Source of the DNA: Chrysomallon squamiferum
Lineage: Eukaryota > Mollusca > Gastropoda > Neomphalida > Peltospiridae
Assembly (NCBI GenBank): GCA_012295275.1
Contig: CM022679.1
Coordinates: forward strand, 5,509,657-5,573,656
DNA length: 64,000 bases
Direction of reading: 5' to 3'
Positions 37,849-52,200 of this stretch are shown here, piece by piece. A model generated the notes under the pieces. It had not been told where the DNA came from, searched no databases, and worked only from the letters and a program-made list of their open reading frames with translations. Within the stretch, counting starts at the first letter, position 1, and each line of letters starts with the position of its first letter. The translations under genes were made by a program, and so were the position numbers.

Positions 37849-38235
37849 TTGAACTGGAGAGGAGAAATCGGGAGTCACGAGTTATCGTTCCCGTTGGTCC
37901 ACGCTACTCACGGAAAATATTCTAAGGTACAAGTTATATGCGGATAGTAAGCTGCATTTGTTCATATTGTGATAATAATTATAATATGTCTGTGTGTCTG
38001 TGTGTCTGTGTGTTTTTAGCCACACGCATACAACTGCGACGATCATTTTACTTAAATTATCGCTGCATTCATTGAGCAACTTCCTTCAACAACACTGGAA
38101 TAAAGGCAGCGAATAATAACAGCGAACAGTTTATCGCATGTCAGTTCTTTCAAACAAATATTTCCCTGTTTGAATAACGGTATAAATTGTAAGATACTAA
38201 ACATATAGTTTTTTATATAAAATAAAGGACGCGTC

Positions 38236-38314
<79 letters not shown>

Positions 38315-39279
38315 TTTTTATTTTTATTTTATTTTTTAATTCGAGGTAGATACGTCATACGACTACTGGTTATTATACGCTGAAGCTGGAAATGAAAAGA
38401 AAAACTACCTAATAATGCACTTTGTTACTGAGTTATTTCCTATGATATCCTGTTGATGAATTATTTTCCTTACTCGATAAACTGAATGAATAAATGAGCT
38501 GGAATCACGAGTTTCCGTTTAATTATAAATCAAATGTGAAAATACGAATTTATGTATACGTAAACTGCCGCCCCTATCATCCTGCCGCCCTAGGCTCTAG
38601 CCTAGAAAGCCTGTATGAGAAATCCTGATCATAGGCAAACTGCGGGCTACCTAATTTCAGAAGGAAAATACCGTTAATTCAAATTTTATATAATCACATA
38701 ATGAGTCTATTTTTTATCTACTAATATACTAAAACACATGTAATTTTTGTTTTTATTCCAACAGTTCCTGAAGTAAATGAAAATGAAAAACTTCTTAAAG
38801 TAAACTCTACATAAAAACAGAAAATCGCCTACATTAGTACCTGCAACCACCTGAGGATGAGCCATATCTTATGTGGCCTGCTTTACACCATTGAACTGGA
38901 GAGGAGAAATCGGGAATCACGAGTTATCGTTCCCGTTGGTCCACGCTACTGATGGAAACTATTCTAAGGTACAAGTTATAAGCGGATAGTAAGCTGCATG
39001 AGTTCATATTCTGATAATAATTATAATATGTGTGTGTGTGTGTGTGTGCCTGTGTGTTTTTAGCCACACACATACAACTGCGACGATCACCTTAATTAAA
39101 TTATCGCTGCATTCATTGAGTAACTTCCTTCAACAACACTGGAATAAAGGCAGCGAATAATAACAGCGAACAGTTTATCGCATGTCAGTTCTTTCAAACA
39201 AATATTTCCCTGTTTGAATAACAGTATAAATTCTAAGATACTAAACATATAGTTTTTTATATAAAATAAAGGACGCGTC

Positions 39280-39314
<35 letters not shown>

Positions 39315-39480
39315 TATTTATTTTTATTTTTATTTTATTTTTTAATTCGAGGTAGATACGTCATACGACTACTGGTTATTATACGCTGAAGCTGGAAATG
39401 AAAAGAAAAACTACCTAATAATGCACTTTGTTACTGAGTTATTTCCTATGATATCCTGTTGCATTAACCAACCAATAACT
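37849..39480. repeat. Local direct duplication, offset about 1040 bases, at the unit 1 / unit 2 junction
   Basis: The segment from TTGAACTGGAGAGGAGAAAT at about 37849 to about 38450 recurs at about 38890-39480 with few changes, including the ACTGCGACGATCA block, a (TTA)n array (about 38236-38300 versus 39281-39313) and the GGTAGATACGTCATACGACT block. The sequence between is a deleted relic of the hAT-like pair. The true unit boundary falls within this duplicated stretch. Confidence 0.8.
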
Positions 39481-39973
39481 CTTTGACACAAGGGTTCTAA
39501 ATGTTCGCGGGCTTCCTTTTAGCACAAATAGCCAATAGTGTGTTTTGGGTTTTTTTTTTGTGTGTGTGGGTTTTTTTATTTTATTTCAATAGCACAAATT
39601 ATCGTCCTGAGCTACCAAATGTAAACAGAAGATAAAACAATCTTTCTTATAAAACTGCTACTGAATGTTCATTGTTGGAAACGGTATAACCGAGGTATTT
39701 TTCTGAAAATAATAATTATAAAATGACAAAATATGCTAAACTATTACTAGTATTAGTGTCTATTTAAATATATATTTTCTGATACCATAAAGATTAAATG
39801 GCATAAGCAGGTGTTTGTTACTATGTTAGTTGATCGTTTTATGTAACGGTCATTTTATTGTTGTTGTTTTTTGTTTGTTTTTTTTACTTTAGTTTCTACC
39901 GTTTTCGGTTAGTCATTTATTACAGCTGTAGTTTTGATTTACTTATTCGTAATAAAAGTATTTAATTTCATAA

Positions 39974-40006
<33 letters not shown>

Positions 40007-40344
40007 TCGTGTTTTTTTTGTTTGTTTGTTTGTTGTTGTTTTTTTGTTTTTTTAAATTTGCATACACATTTCAAAACTGTTATACTTGCATTTTTTTATT
40101 TATTAGTACCAGTAGTAATAGAAAAACGGCATGCAGAAGAATCTTGCAAGACTCCTTAGTTCCTTAATTTCATCAGTTTAGTTCCCAGACACAGAAATCA
40201 ACAGACAAAGCCACGGCTTTGTAACTAATGCCTACATCATAAATGTTTTGATTACACCAACCCTGTCTAAATTGAGTTTCCATCCAACTCATCAGATATG
40301 TCCACAAAGACAAAGGTCAGCAGATTTTCAATAACATAAGAGTT

Positions 40345-40404
<60 letters not shown>

Positions 40405-41071
40405 CAGATAGATATAAAATAACTTTTAATTTTTTCTTTCTTTCTTTTTAAGTATGAAGAGTGAAATTAAATCCAATCTTTGTAGACCTGTAACAAAGTA
40501 TAACCGAGGTTTTCATATAGCCCAAGTATTCTCTGGCACAGAGACAAATGTCTGTCTGAGCTGAGGACACTTGGGCTACGGTGTTATAGTGATTAATTTT
40601 ATGTTTTATACAAACGTAAATGAATTCATATATGTACAGAATTTAAAGTTTTTGTATTTAAATCTTTGTATATGTGTATTTATGCATGTATGTGTGGTGT
40701 GTGCGTGTGTAATTACTGGTGTCAGAAATGTACAGCTTGTTGCCTGCAAGGTCTGAATCAGCTGAAAATTGCTGTCATTTCCCAGATTGTAATACAAAGC
40801 AATCAAAATGCTCTTTAGTTATTGGGCTTAAGAGCAAATTTCAGTGAGCATCTAACTGAGATCTGACCAAGGAATGAATCTGGAAACAAATAAGAAGTAT
40901 CGATAAATTAAATGCTTGAAATCTGTGCGTTCATCCTTCTGTGTATAAATTTGTGTAAGATCAAATTTTCTTTTTGTAAAATGATCTATAATATACAAAA
41001 AACTCTGTGTGTGTGTGTTTAAATATATATTCATATCTCTGTATATGTTTCAATCTATTTGACTATTTTAG
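39481..41071. other. Upstream flank of TRPM copy B
   Basis: Collinear with the unit-1 upstream flank. It contains an (AAT)n stretch near 39980, the single dispersed repeat at about 40080-40535 and a (GATA)n array at about 40346-40410. A short frame at 40453 (MKSEIKSNLC) is inside the repeat and has an in-frame stop in unit 1, so I do not take it as the TRPM start. Confidence 0.5.
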
Positions 41072-43945
41072 GAAAGTGTTGTAAGCTTTATCACTTCAAA
41101 CTTTGTTCAAAGAGAATGCAGTAAATATGCAATAACCAATGAATCAAAAAGGTAAAGCAAATACTTTTATGATCACGTAATTTATTTACATCTTTTATGA
41201 AATGTTCAAATTATTATTTTTTTTTAATTTATATCTTTGAAAAACTAGACATAAAATATTCTGTCTGTTTAATGTAGATACTGTTAGATTCATTTTTTAT
41301 CTTCTCAAACATTTTTTTCTTTTGTCAAACTTTTACATTAATCTGAAACATTGACTAATTGTTTTTATTTCTCTAAAATGTGTTTTCCTTAATTGAATTA
41401 TAGTAATAGAATTATTATTGTTATTATTTTCTTTTTAATTTAAATAGACTTTTAATATTATTTATTAATAATTTCTATTTAAAGTGATAATTGTCAGTGT
41501 GGACGTACATATCAATGGCATACAACGAGAAACATAGACACCCAGTTGAATACAAAAGGTATTAAATGGAAGACAAAAACACACACCAAGGAAATCAGAT
41601 GTAATTCATTTGGAGAAATCAATTTCCAGAGTTTTGATCATCGTGCACAAAATTCTCCTGTAAATACTACTTAATCAGTTTTGTTTGTTGAATTTGAATT
41701 TACTAAAACAGAAAAATCAGAAAAGTAATAATGTATAATATTCGTTTTTCATGGACAAATATATTTATAACATAGTCAGGAAGATATTATTTTGTAAATA
41801 ATATTAATCAGTTTTGTTAGCTGATTTTCAAATTGTACTGAAATCAGAAAAAGAGTAAAGTACGTGTTGATGGACAGACAGATGTTATTATTATTATTTT
41901 TTTTTTTTATAATGTATTCAGGAATGTATGCACAGCACAACTACTGATTGAAATCATTTCAAATTCATGGGTTATGTTATTTGTCTTTATCTCTGTGTGT
42001 GTGTGTGTGTGGTTATATTATTCTAATTATAATACTGTTATTTTTATTAATATTTATTTATTTATTGTGATTGTATTGTTGTTGTTGTTGCTATTTGTAA
42101 AACTATTTTTTACTACAGTATGTAAGACTTGACAGTAATACTGAGCTAGATAAAGTCTGGAAACTCTTGACAGAACACTGGAATCTCAAAAGGCCAAAGT
42201 TTCTGATCTCAGTTACTGGTAGTTCCAAATATTTTGATGTGAAACCAGAAACGAAAAGGATTCTAAAAAAAGCAGTGTGCCATGCTGCCATTAGCACTGG
42301 TTTATACATAGAGATATACACAAGTTTTAAACAGCTTTATTTTGATTTTAAACATTTAAACATTTTTGCCTTTCTAGTCACAGTATGAATCTATTAAAAG
42401 TCAGTTGAATTTTGACACATAAACAATTTATATCTAGCTTTATTTATATTTTAAATATTTGTTACCTTTATAATAACTGCAAGAAAGTAATATGTCAGTA
42501 GTTACATTTTTAATTTGTTTCTAAGAAAGTGAATAACAATTTATTCAGCTTTATTACTTCTGTTTTATTTTATTTATTGTTTTCTATTTCTAAGGGATTT
42601 AAGTATACAGAGATATTTACTCTCTTTTTTATTTCTGTTTTATTTTATTTGTTGTTTTCTAATTCTAAGGGATTTAAGTATACAGAGATATTTACTTTTT
42701 TTTATTTCTATTGTAAATTTGTCTTACTAATATTTATTGTTTGTTCTGAGGTGTTTTTTGTTTTTGTTGTTTTTATTTATTTATTTTTAGTATTTTTTTT
42801 ATTTTTTAATTTTTTTTAATTTAATTTTTTTATTTTTTTGCTTGTTTCATTACTTTTCTTTTTAATTGTAATTTGTAGGAGCTTGGATTATTACAGGAGG
42901 TAGAGGAACAGGCATTATGAAGATGATCGGAGAAGCTGTACATGAATATGCAATGGGTCATTGTTTCTCAGATGAAAAAATTGTGACCCTTGGTATAACA
43001 ACGTGGGGAATAGTTTCCAACAGATCTGCTTTAGAGGCAGAAGGGGTGAGTTTGAATTGGCTGTGCTTGTACTGCATAATTATGTGTACTCTGGTAAACT
43101 TCAGAATATATTCTGAACTGATATAACTTTAATAAGTTAATAAATAATAACCATAACAAAATATAAATGGAAAATCAGAACCCAAAGTTTAAAGAATTAA
43201 TAATTGTAGTTGGCTAAAGATTTCATTTTTTGAGTGCTCTGTTTAACAAAGATAACTTAATCTATTTTTTAAAATTTAGAATTAAAATATAAACTGTATT
43301 ATCACCTTATATACATATTTGTCTAGTGTGTTAGTATATCATGTATCATCTGTGTTAAGGTATTTTGTATATTTTTAAGAAACTACTCTCACTCTTTATC
43401 TCTGTTTTTATCTTTCACTTTGTACACTTTGTTTTTTTATTTTATAATTTGAATAAAATTTAATAATATTTTAGAATGGACAGTTTCCTGCAACATATGA
43501 CATTCAAGATATCCAGATGGATGCTAAAGGTGCCCCATTAGATCACAATCATTCCCACTTCTTACTTGTTGACGATGGAACAGAAAATAAATATGGAAGG
43601 GAAATAAAATTCAGAAAAGATCTTGAAAGATATATATCGAAAAATGAGAAAAAAGACCTTCCTCAGAATCAAAGTAAGCACAATAGAATAATAAATGACA
43701 GTTTCAGAGAAAAGATGAATGTGAATGTACAATAATATGTGTATGTAACTAATGGTTTGTGTGTACTGATATGTACAAATAATATAAGAAGTTTGTGTCT
43801 GAAACAGTAATGAGCATTTTATGATAACAGTAAGTGTAATCAAATTTATTTAAAATTGTGCGTGTGTGTGTGTACGTATGTATGTATGTGTGTGTATATA
43901 TATGTATACATGTTTGTGTGTATGTGTGTTCATAGAGCATATGTA

Positions 43946-43981
<36 letters not shown>

Positions 43982-46188
43982 CATACATATATATATGTGT
44001 TTGTGAATATGTATATGTGTAGGGGGGTGGCTGTGTGTGATTGATTTTCATAACCTCCAAATATAAAATTGTTTTGTATGAAAATTATTAGGGCAAGTGT
44101 CTTACTATATATAGAATTTTATATACTGAACAACCATTATAACATATTAAAATGTTGATTAAACAGAAGGTGATACTTACAGTTTAATTTAGTATACACA
44201 ACAAGATCAAGAATCATAATGTAGTTGAGTAAGTATCAAATATATTCTTTTACATAGAATTATTTGTAAACTACAAATAGCAAAATATCTGACTTCACTT
44301 ATTGTAACAGAACTTTACTTTTTATTCCTCCAGGTGAATTTGTTCCCACTGTGACTTTGGTGCTGGCAGGTGAACTAGATACCTTGCGAAATGTCAGTCA
44401 AGCTGTCATACAAGAAACACCCGTTGTTGTCATACAGGGAACAGGGAAAGCAGCAGATTTGATCTCTCTTGGTTATAAACTTAGTGAAAATGAGTGAGTT
44501 TCCATATTTACTTTTTAGATACTGCTGTTGTTGTTATTCTTCGACTTATCATTATTATCAATCTTTATCTGTCTTGGTTATAAATTTACAAAATTTCGGA
44601 AAAACAAGTGAGTTTCCATACTTTTTTTCTGATAGACTTTATTGTCCTTGTTATTCCCATTGCCTTTGTTATTAATACTACTATTATTTTATTATTTTCA
44701 GTTTCCCCTTTCTATTATTATTATGGTTATTACTAATTTTGTTTTTGTTAGATTGGTTGCTTGCTGTAGTAGGAAATTGAGTAGCTGTTGCCTTTGCACA
44801 TTATTAGAAAGATTGTTTATTTACTGCTTTCTGTCACTGGAAAAACTTAAACAAGACTCCACTGAAACTGAAATATCCTGATTAGTAAAGAAAGATTATA
44901 ACAGCAATGATGTTTTTTAATTATATATTACAAAATAAAATGCTGAAGAAGATTTATAACATTTTAATTTCAATCACTCATTATTAGTACTAAATGTATT
45001 TCTTTTTCAAATCCTAGGAAATATGCTTTTGACAAAAAAATGACAGACAGTGCCAAAAAAATGTTTGTGTGGGATGGAACGAAAGACAAAGTGAAAATAG
45101 GAAAGTGTTTAAAATATCTGAAAAGAACTTTAAAGCATAAAAACCTGGTAAATACATCTACAGTAATATATTTCATCAAAATTATGATGTTTGGATGAAG
45201 CTAATTCAATTATAAATATAAAAAGAAAAATTAAAGAAAAACAGTTCCATGAAAACATTTTATATTTGTCTTATGTTCTAACACCTCCCCTCTCAAAAAC
45301 AAACAAACAAAAAAATCCCAGCATAAACTAATTTATAGACACAAAATGTTTGAATTGTATTGTACTGTTTAAACTGGAGGCACTAAAAGCAGTAGCTGTC
45401 ATACATAATTCCACAAAAACTGTTTATTTTTGCATCATAGATTTTTTCAATAATTTGTTTCAGGTTACAATTTTTGATCTTGAGACAGCAAATGCCAATA
45501 AGAATATTAACCAAGCAATTCTCAGTGCCTTGATTAAAGGTTATTTGTGATTTTTATTACTGTCTGAGAAATCAAATAATAATATATATATATATAAATA
45601 ACTGGGCCATAATAGAAAAAGTTACAGTTCACTGAACTTTATTCCAGAGCATTGGCTTGAGTGACAAGTCCTTTGATTGGCCTACTTGGTACCATCCAGA
45701 TGGGAAAAGGCTCATAGCATCTTCTTGATAGGTTTATATATGTAGATAATAAAATCAGATGATGGCCTTTCGTATCAAGTAGCTTTCTGTCATTTTCACC
45801 CAGAAATCTTTCTTAAGATGAGCTTATATTGGTACCATCAAATTTAAGAAACAGATAACCTTCTTTTATACATGCCAATAATAATTTTCTTAAAAGGTAT
45901 CTGATGCCAAGAACACTTCATAATAAAAATGTTGAGTGTTTATTTGTTCTAACATAGTTTTAGTTAATGTTACAATAAATCTGGTATATCATCAGTTAAC
46001 AGGAAACATAATTTCATTCATTTGTTTCAGCTTCAGAATTTTTTTTAGATGACTTTAAATGATTAGAATTAACTTGTGACACAGTTTCTGATTTTGGCAG
46101 ATATTCCAACAGAGTGATGAGGAAAAGCTGCAATCCAAGAAACGGTAGCTTAATCAGGGATCTGTTATATCTGGAGCCATACTTTTCA

Positions 46189-46219
<31 letters not shown>

Positions 46220-49200
46220 TAGGATATGGAATTGATAGAAGATAAAAACATAGACAATTTGAGTGACAAATTGTTATTATAGATAGGGTGATTTAATATT
46301 CCTGTTTGTGTTAATATTGAAATAACATGATACTGAAATATCATAACAGTATCTGCAAAAATTGATCTTGGCTCATTTGTTTAAATTTCAGTATTTTTCT
46401 GTGTGGCTGAACATGAATTACTTTAAATGAGAGGAAAAGCTGAAATCTGAAAATGTTTTAGTTTGACCCAAAACTGGTGATCAAGGTTTGAGGTTTATAC
46501 AGATATTATGATGAGGAATTGTTTGGAGGATTCAAAACACACAACTTAAATGCTGAATTGTTATTATACAATGATTTTATGAAAAGTTATTTCTGATTAA
46601 GTTTTGCCCACCCCAAAAATGTGCTTCAAGATTTTCTCCACAGATTATACAGTTTTCACAGTGAAAATGATAGAAAGCTACTCAGTTCTCTCATTTTATT
46701 ATCTACACAGAACTATCAAGAAAACACTATGACACTTTCACCCTCAGGGTGGTACCAAATTTTGCTCTGTCTCATGGACTATTCTGCATATCCCTCTTTA
46801 AAAAATGTATTTTATTTATTTATCCATATTTATAAAATATTTAAATTTATAAATAGACTGGTTTACATTATATGAATAATTTACATCACTTTTAGCCAAG
46901 AAAGTAGATGCAAGTACTCAGCTAAAATTGGCTCTTGAGTGGAATTGCTGTGACATTGCCAGGAATAAAATACTCACCAAAGAAAACCTGAAGGTAACTT
47001 AATTAGTTTCTGTTTGCAGAATATACTTTACTAACCCATATCAGTGTTAAACATGTATAAAAAGTGCTGAAACACTACCTAACACTGAATGCATTCTGGA
47101 GTTCAGAGTAATGATTCTCAAGCATAATAATATGTTGTTAAAATCTGTTACATAACATTATTACCTATTTTACTGATTTGTCATTCCTGGCTAAGATATA
47201 ACTAGATAAAAAGATACAGTAAAATTAATTATTTCCTTATATTTTTATTTTTACTTTCATTTGTTTTGTACATCCTAATTATTTTGTAATCTTATTGTTT
47301 TTGTTATTATTATTTATATATTTATTTATTTATTTATTTATTTGTTTTTAATTCAGAATATAAATTTAAATGATGCAATGATGACAGCTCTTCAGGAAGA
47401 TAAAGCAGACTTTGTAAATCTTTTCATTGACAGTGGTGTTGACTTAAAGGAATTTTTAACCAATGAAAACCTTCAGAGTCTCTATCATCAAGTAAGTTAA
47501 AATTACCTATTGTTATTATTATATAAAAAAAAAAAATTAAATTATTATCTTATGTTCATTTACTTTACTAAATTTGATTGTTAAATTATTATTATTATTT
47601 TCTGATTATTTCTTAATTTTTAAAAATGTTTTATATCTTTCAATATTTTTTTCTTTTTGTTATTATTCATGTTATTATTCTTTATATATATATATATTTC
47701 TCATCTTTTAAAGTTAATTTTCCATTTTTTAATTGCCTTTTTTTTCTTCTTCTTTTTTAACAATCTCAGACAATCAAATTTATTTGGGATTTGTTCTTAT
47801 TATTTGATTATTTTAATTTTTTTGCTCCAGCATGATAATAACAAATATGACACCCAGATACAGTTTTTAACAAATCTGATTAACCATGTCAGGGTAAGTA
47901 TTTTGATTATTTAACTCAGTATCACACTGACTAACCACACCACTTATAGCTGGTAGATTATGGGACATAGAAGATTTTATGCAAACAGTGTAGAAAAATA
48001 TAATATGATCTTAATATCCTTTTCTAACAGTGTTTTCTAACCACCCGTTGTAGTTTGTTTTATATAATGCACAAAATAAAAGACACATACATGTGTCATA
48101 TGTTGCTTTTATTTTGTGCATTATGTGTCTATTGATTATCATATTTACATTACATTATACTTTACTTTAAAAATTAATAATAAAGCTGTTTCTTTTTATT
48201 CATATCACTTTGGTTTTTTCTCACTAATATAATTATTATGTCATTCTGTGTTTATTTCTGCAGGACAAATCAACAAAAGATAATCAAATCTTGAAAGATG
48301 TCAATAAACTCATTGAATTCCTGCTGAAACAACAGCCATTTAACTTCTACTCAGGTATGCATTCCACAGACTATATTATTCAGGCCGTTTCTGTATTTCT
48401 GACAGTGTTACAAAAAAGAAGTATATAAATGCAAACAAATAAATAAAACATATAAATGCCCTGCAGTTGTTGCTTAGTCTTCGTCATAGTTCATGTTTTG
48501 TTACAGGAGTCAAAATTATTTTCAGGTCTTCCTGTGAAATGACATTCTCATATGTGATATTATTGTAATGTAATCCATTGTAGTGACACTTAAACATAAT
48601 TTATAGTAGTTTCATAATCTTATAAAATCAATGAAACAAAGGTGTACAAAATAATTGAAAGTGACTAAATAAACAAGAAACATTATTTGGGTTTTATTTC
48701 TTCAGTTTTACTTTTATTTATTTATTTATTTATTTTAGTTTAGTAGGGTTTTTTTAGGTTTTTTTTTAAATTTTATAATACTTTTTCAAAATGTTTTCAA
48801 AATTTATGGCAGTGCTTGCTTTAAATGAAATATAAACTAAAATTAACTATATTATGCCTAAAAATAATTACCATAAAAATTGAAAACTGCAATCTTGAAT
48901 TTACTAAAACATAGCCACATTACTTCCAGAGCGTGAAGTGTCATTATTTAAGCAAACCACTACTGAATACTTCAGAAATAAACACATTTACACATTCATG
49001 CATAATCAGGCAGTTAAGTAATGCACATATTTAGATTACTTTTAAATTAGTTTTTATTGCAGTTTTACTTATTAGATATTCTCTTTATAATTTACATAAT
49101 TTTCATTTTATAATCCTAATATGCTTTTATCAGTTTAATTTTAAAAAAGTAAATAAATAAATGTTATTAATTTTTATTATTTTATTTTATTTTATCTGTC

Positions 49201-52200
49201 CAACTAATTATTACTGTTGTTGTTGTTGTTTTTACAGGCTGAGCATCCCTTAACCATAAATTCCAAAAATTGAAAATATTTGAAATCCCCAAACGTTTTG
49301 GATCAGCCAAACTAGCTTAAAGTTTTCAAATTATCCTCTAAATAATCTTTAAAATTTTATTTTATTTACATATAACACAGATATTAATGAAACGTTTGAA
49401 AACCCTGAACAAGAATTATTTCTCTGGGCTGTTTTCTTCAACCGCAGGAAAATGGCTGCACTGTTCTGGCAGCTTGGAAAAGACCAGCTAGGTAACAGAA
49501 ACCTAAAATATTATTATACTTTAAAATATTTATCATTTGTGTGATAATATGAAATAAAAATAAATTGATTTGATATTAAACTACTGTGATTACATTTTTT
49601 TTAAAGAAATATTGTTTTTTTTGTTTGATATTGTTGTGGTAGATGATGTCACTGCTGATATTTGTGTTGTTGTTTTTTTGTTTGTTTTTTCTTTTGGTGG
49701 GAGATGTTGCTTTGTTATGTTTATTATTTATTGTATCTTAGTACAATAACAGTCACCCAAGAAGTGATAGATCCACAGATCAAATCTTCTCTCATCTCAC
49801 TTCATTAGTTCTATTCAATCTTGTTCCTGGTTTTTAGTGTTTCTAAGTTTACGCTACATGCTTCTGTATTAAACTTAATTATAATCTTGTGTTGTTTCAG
49901 GAGCAGGGCTGATTGCCTCTGCCCTGCTGAAATCTCTGTCTGAACAAGCTGAAATTAAAGAAGAATTGGAACTTAGTAGAAATCTGGCAAGTCATGCAGA
50001 GTAAGTAATCATTTCACTAATATTTGGTATGTTTGATTAATGTTCCATTGAAAGAAATTTGTAAATATAAATCTCTTACCCATATACTTTGTGAGTTTGC
50101 ATTTTCTAATTAATGTTCTACTGAAAGAAATTTTTTAACGTATTTCTGTTATCCACATGGCTTGACCAACAGTGAGCAATATGTTTTGCATTCATTCCAC
50201 TCAGTTGATCAGTAAAGTTCAGACAAATGTTGACCTGGTCAAAGGAGATCTAAAGAAAACTCCCAAATTAAAAAATATAACAATAGTTAGGCCATGAAGC
50301 TAACTGCTAAAGATATCATGCATAGATAGAAAGACAAATACTTTACAAGTTATAATAGACTGTCTGTGAATAGTACAATGTTGTGTCATAAACTTATTGT
50401 CACAGGGATTCCCCTAAGTTTAAATATATATCTGTCTCAGGCAGGTCACTTAACTGCATTGGCTTAGTTGTAGAGGTATCCATATGGGATCTATGAATGC
50501 AGTGTATTATATATAAATAGATATTGCCTTTGGATTCAAGTCCTGATTCACATCACAGACCATACTGGCTTATTTTTTCTGAGGCAACCTCAATAAAACA
50601 ATCAACTGGACATTATCATATTTTCTTTTAAAACAGTCTCCGATGAGATGGTTTTCCCCATTACAGTAAGTGCATTATGGCTGAAAAGGTCATGCATTTG
50701 CTGATAATGACAATTTAGCCTTATTCTGCCCACCAAATGCCTTCCTTGCCTGACTAGCTGACCAACTACATGAAACTCCCCGATAGTTATTTTCCCAGGA
50801 AAAAGTTGGTTGAAAATTCTTCAGCTCCCTTTGTTGTGTAGAACTATCCGTACTGCCTGCTTTGTGAATTAAAACTTGTAATTTCGACTAATTCGGCCTT
50901 ACATGTCCACCTTATGTGCTCTACACTAAGCGCATGCAGCAAATTCTTATCCATGTTTATATATATATTTATAGCATACATATTCACTGTAGTGAACAAT
51001 GTTGTTTAGGTCTAGTGAATTGCAAAGAAAATTTATAAAGCCCCCAATTATAAATCACATTTCAAATAGGTATGTCTCTGTTTCAGACCAAGTCCCCAAT
51101 TTGGCTTGCTGTAGGGGTATCTGATATGGGATCTATGTATGCAAAAAAAAACTATATTCGCACTAGCATTGAACATTCAATAAAGTAGTAAAGTCTGATT
51201 TAGATGAATAGAAATATTGTAATCTGTCATATCAATCACATACAGGTGAAAACAGCAAATATATATATAACTAGTTACCAAGTGTGTTCAGGGGACAGTG
51301 ACCACTCCACATGAATCATTCCACAGTTCTCCCCCTAACAAACAAATCTCTGGACTTTTATAAGAAAGAAAAGGAGCTTGTGTTATTTGGCAACTTCTTA
51401 TGAACCTTGCTGCTAGATATCTGTTGCTAATCATTTTGCAAAACAATAACTTATAACCACTACCATTTCCAAGGTGATAATTTTGTTGATTCGGCAGATC
51501 AAATCATCAGTCAGGATACAAGTGACATTTACAAGTGAAAGATTCTTCTGTCACAATTGTATTTGAAAATGAAAAAGAAAATCATGGAAAGCAAACGTTA
51601 TCAAAGAAATACCTAAAAATATTTAATATAGGTTGCATGTTAATGGAAAGATTTTCCGCAACAAGCCTACTTCGTAATAACAGTGATATTTGGCTATGCT
51701 ATGTGCAGTGTTGTCAGGTACCACAAAACCAGAACCTGGAATATTTATACTTGATTGTACGGGAAAACTGGAGAGTACTGAAAGTAAAGATATAAAATGG
51801 TATATATGAAGCAATAACAAATTAAGAAGGAAAAAATAGAAATAAAATGGATAAATGATGCTATGTTTTTATTCCAGGTCATTTGAAAGACGTAGTATAG
51901 AACTAGTCAGAGTGTTACCGTAGAGACAAAAAGATGTCACATCAGTTGTTAGTTCGAGAACTTCCATCGTGGGGAAACCTGATGTTGTTCAGTATTGCTG
52001 ATACCTACAGCATGATGGACTTCATGGAACATTCTTCATGTCAAACAAAAATTAACAGCATCTGGAAAGGTCAGATGGTGCCATATACTCCTGAACCATT
52101 GGTATGCTTATTAAATATCTCATATCTATAGATATCATAATTCATAGCAAAACAGAAATGAAACGAGGTGATGTGAACTTTTTTGCATATAGTGACCAAA

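Larger units (their letters stand above)
13748..38017 (+). repeat. Tandem unit 1 (about 24 kb) containing TRPM copy A
   Basis: From the motif GTTTTTAGCCACAC at about 13748, sequence collinear with unit 2 continues through the TRPM gene and its 3' flank. The same motif recurs at about 38018 and 39058, marking the next unit. Sequence to the left of 13748 is unrelated to the left side of the later copies. Spacing between equivalent points is 25062 bases at TRPM exon 3 and 26108 at exon 22, so indels accumulated after duplication. Confidence 0.85.

Noticed and set aside
49230-49320. Possible DNA-transposon end in intron 12 of copy B (GGCTGAGCATCCCTTAACC)
   Set aside because: It resembles known transposon termini only superficially; no partner terminus or target duplication could be found.
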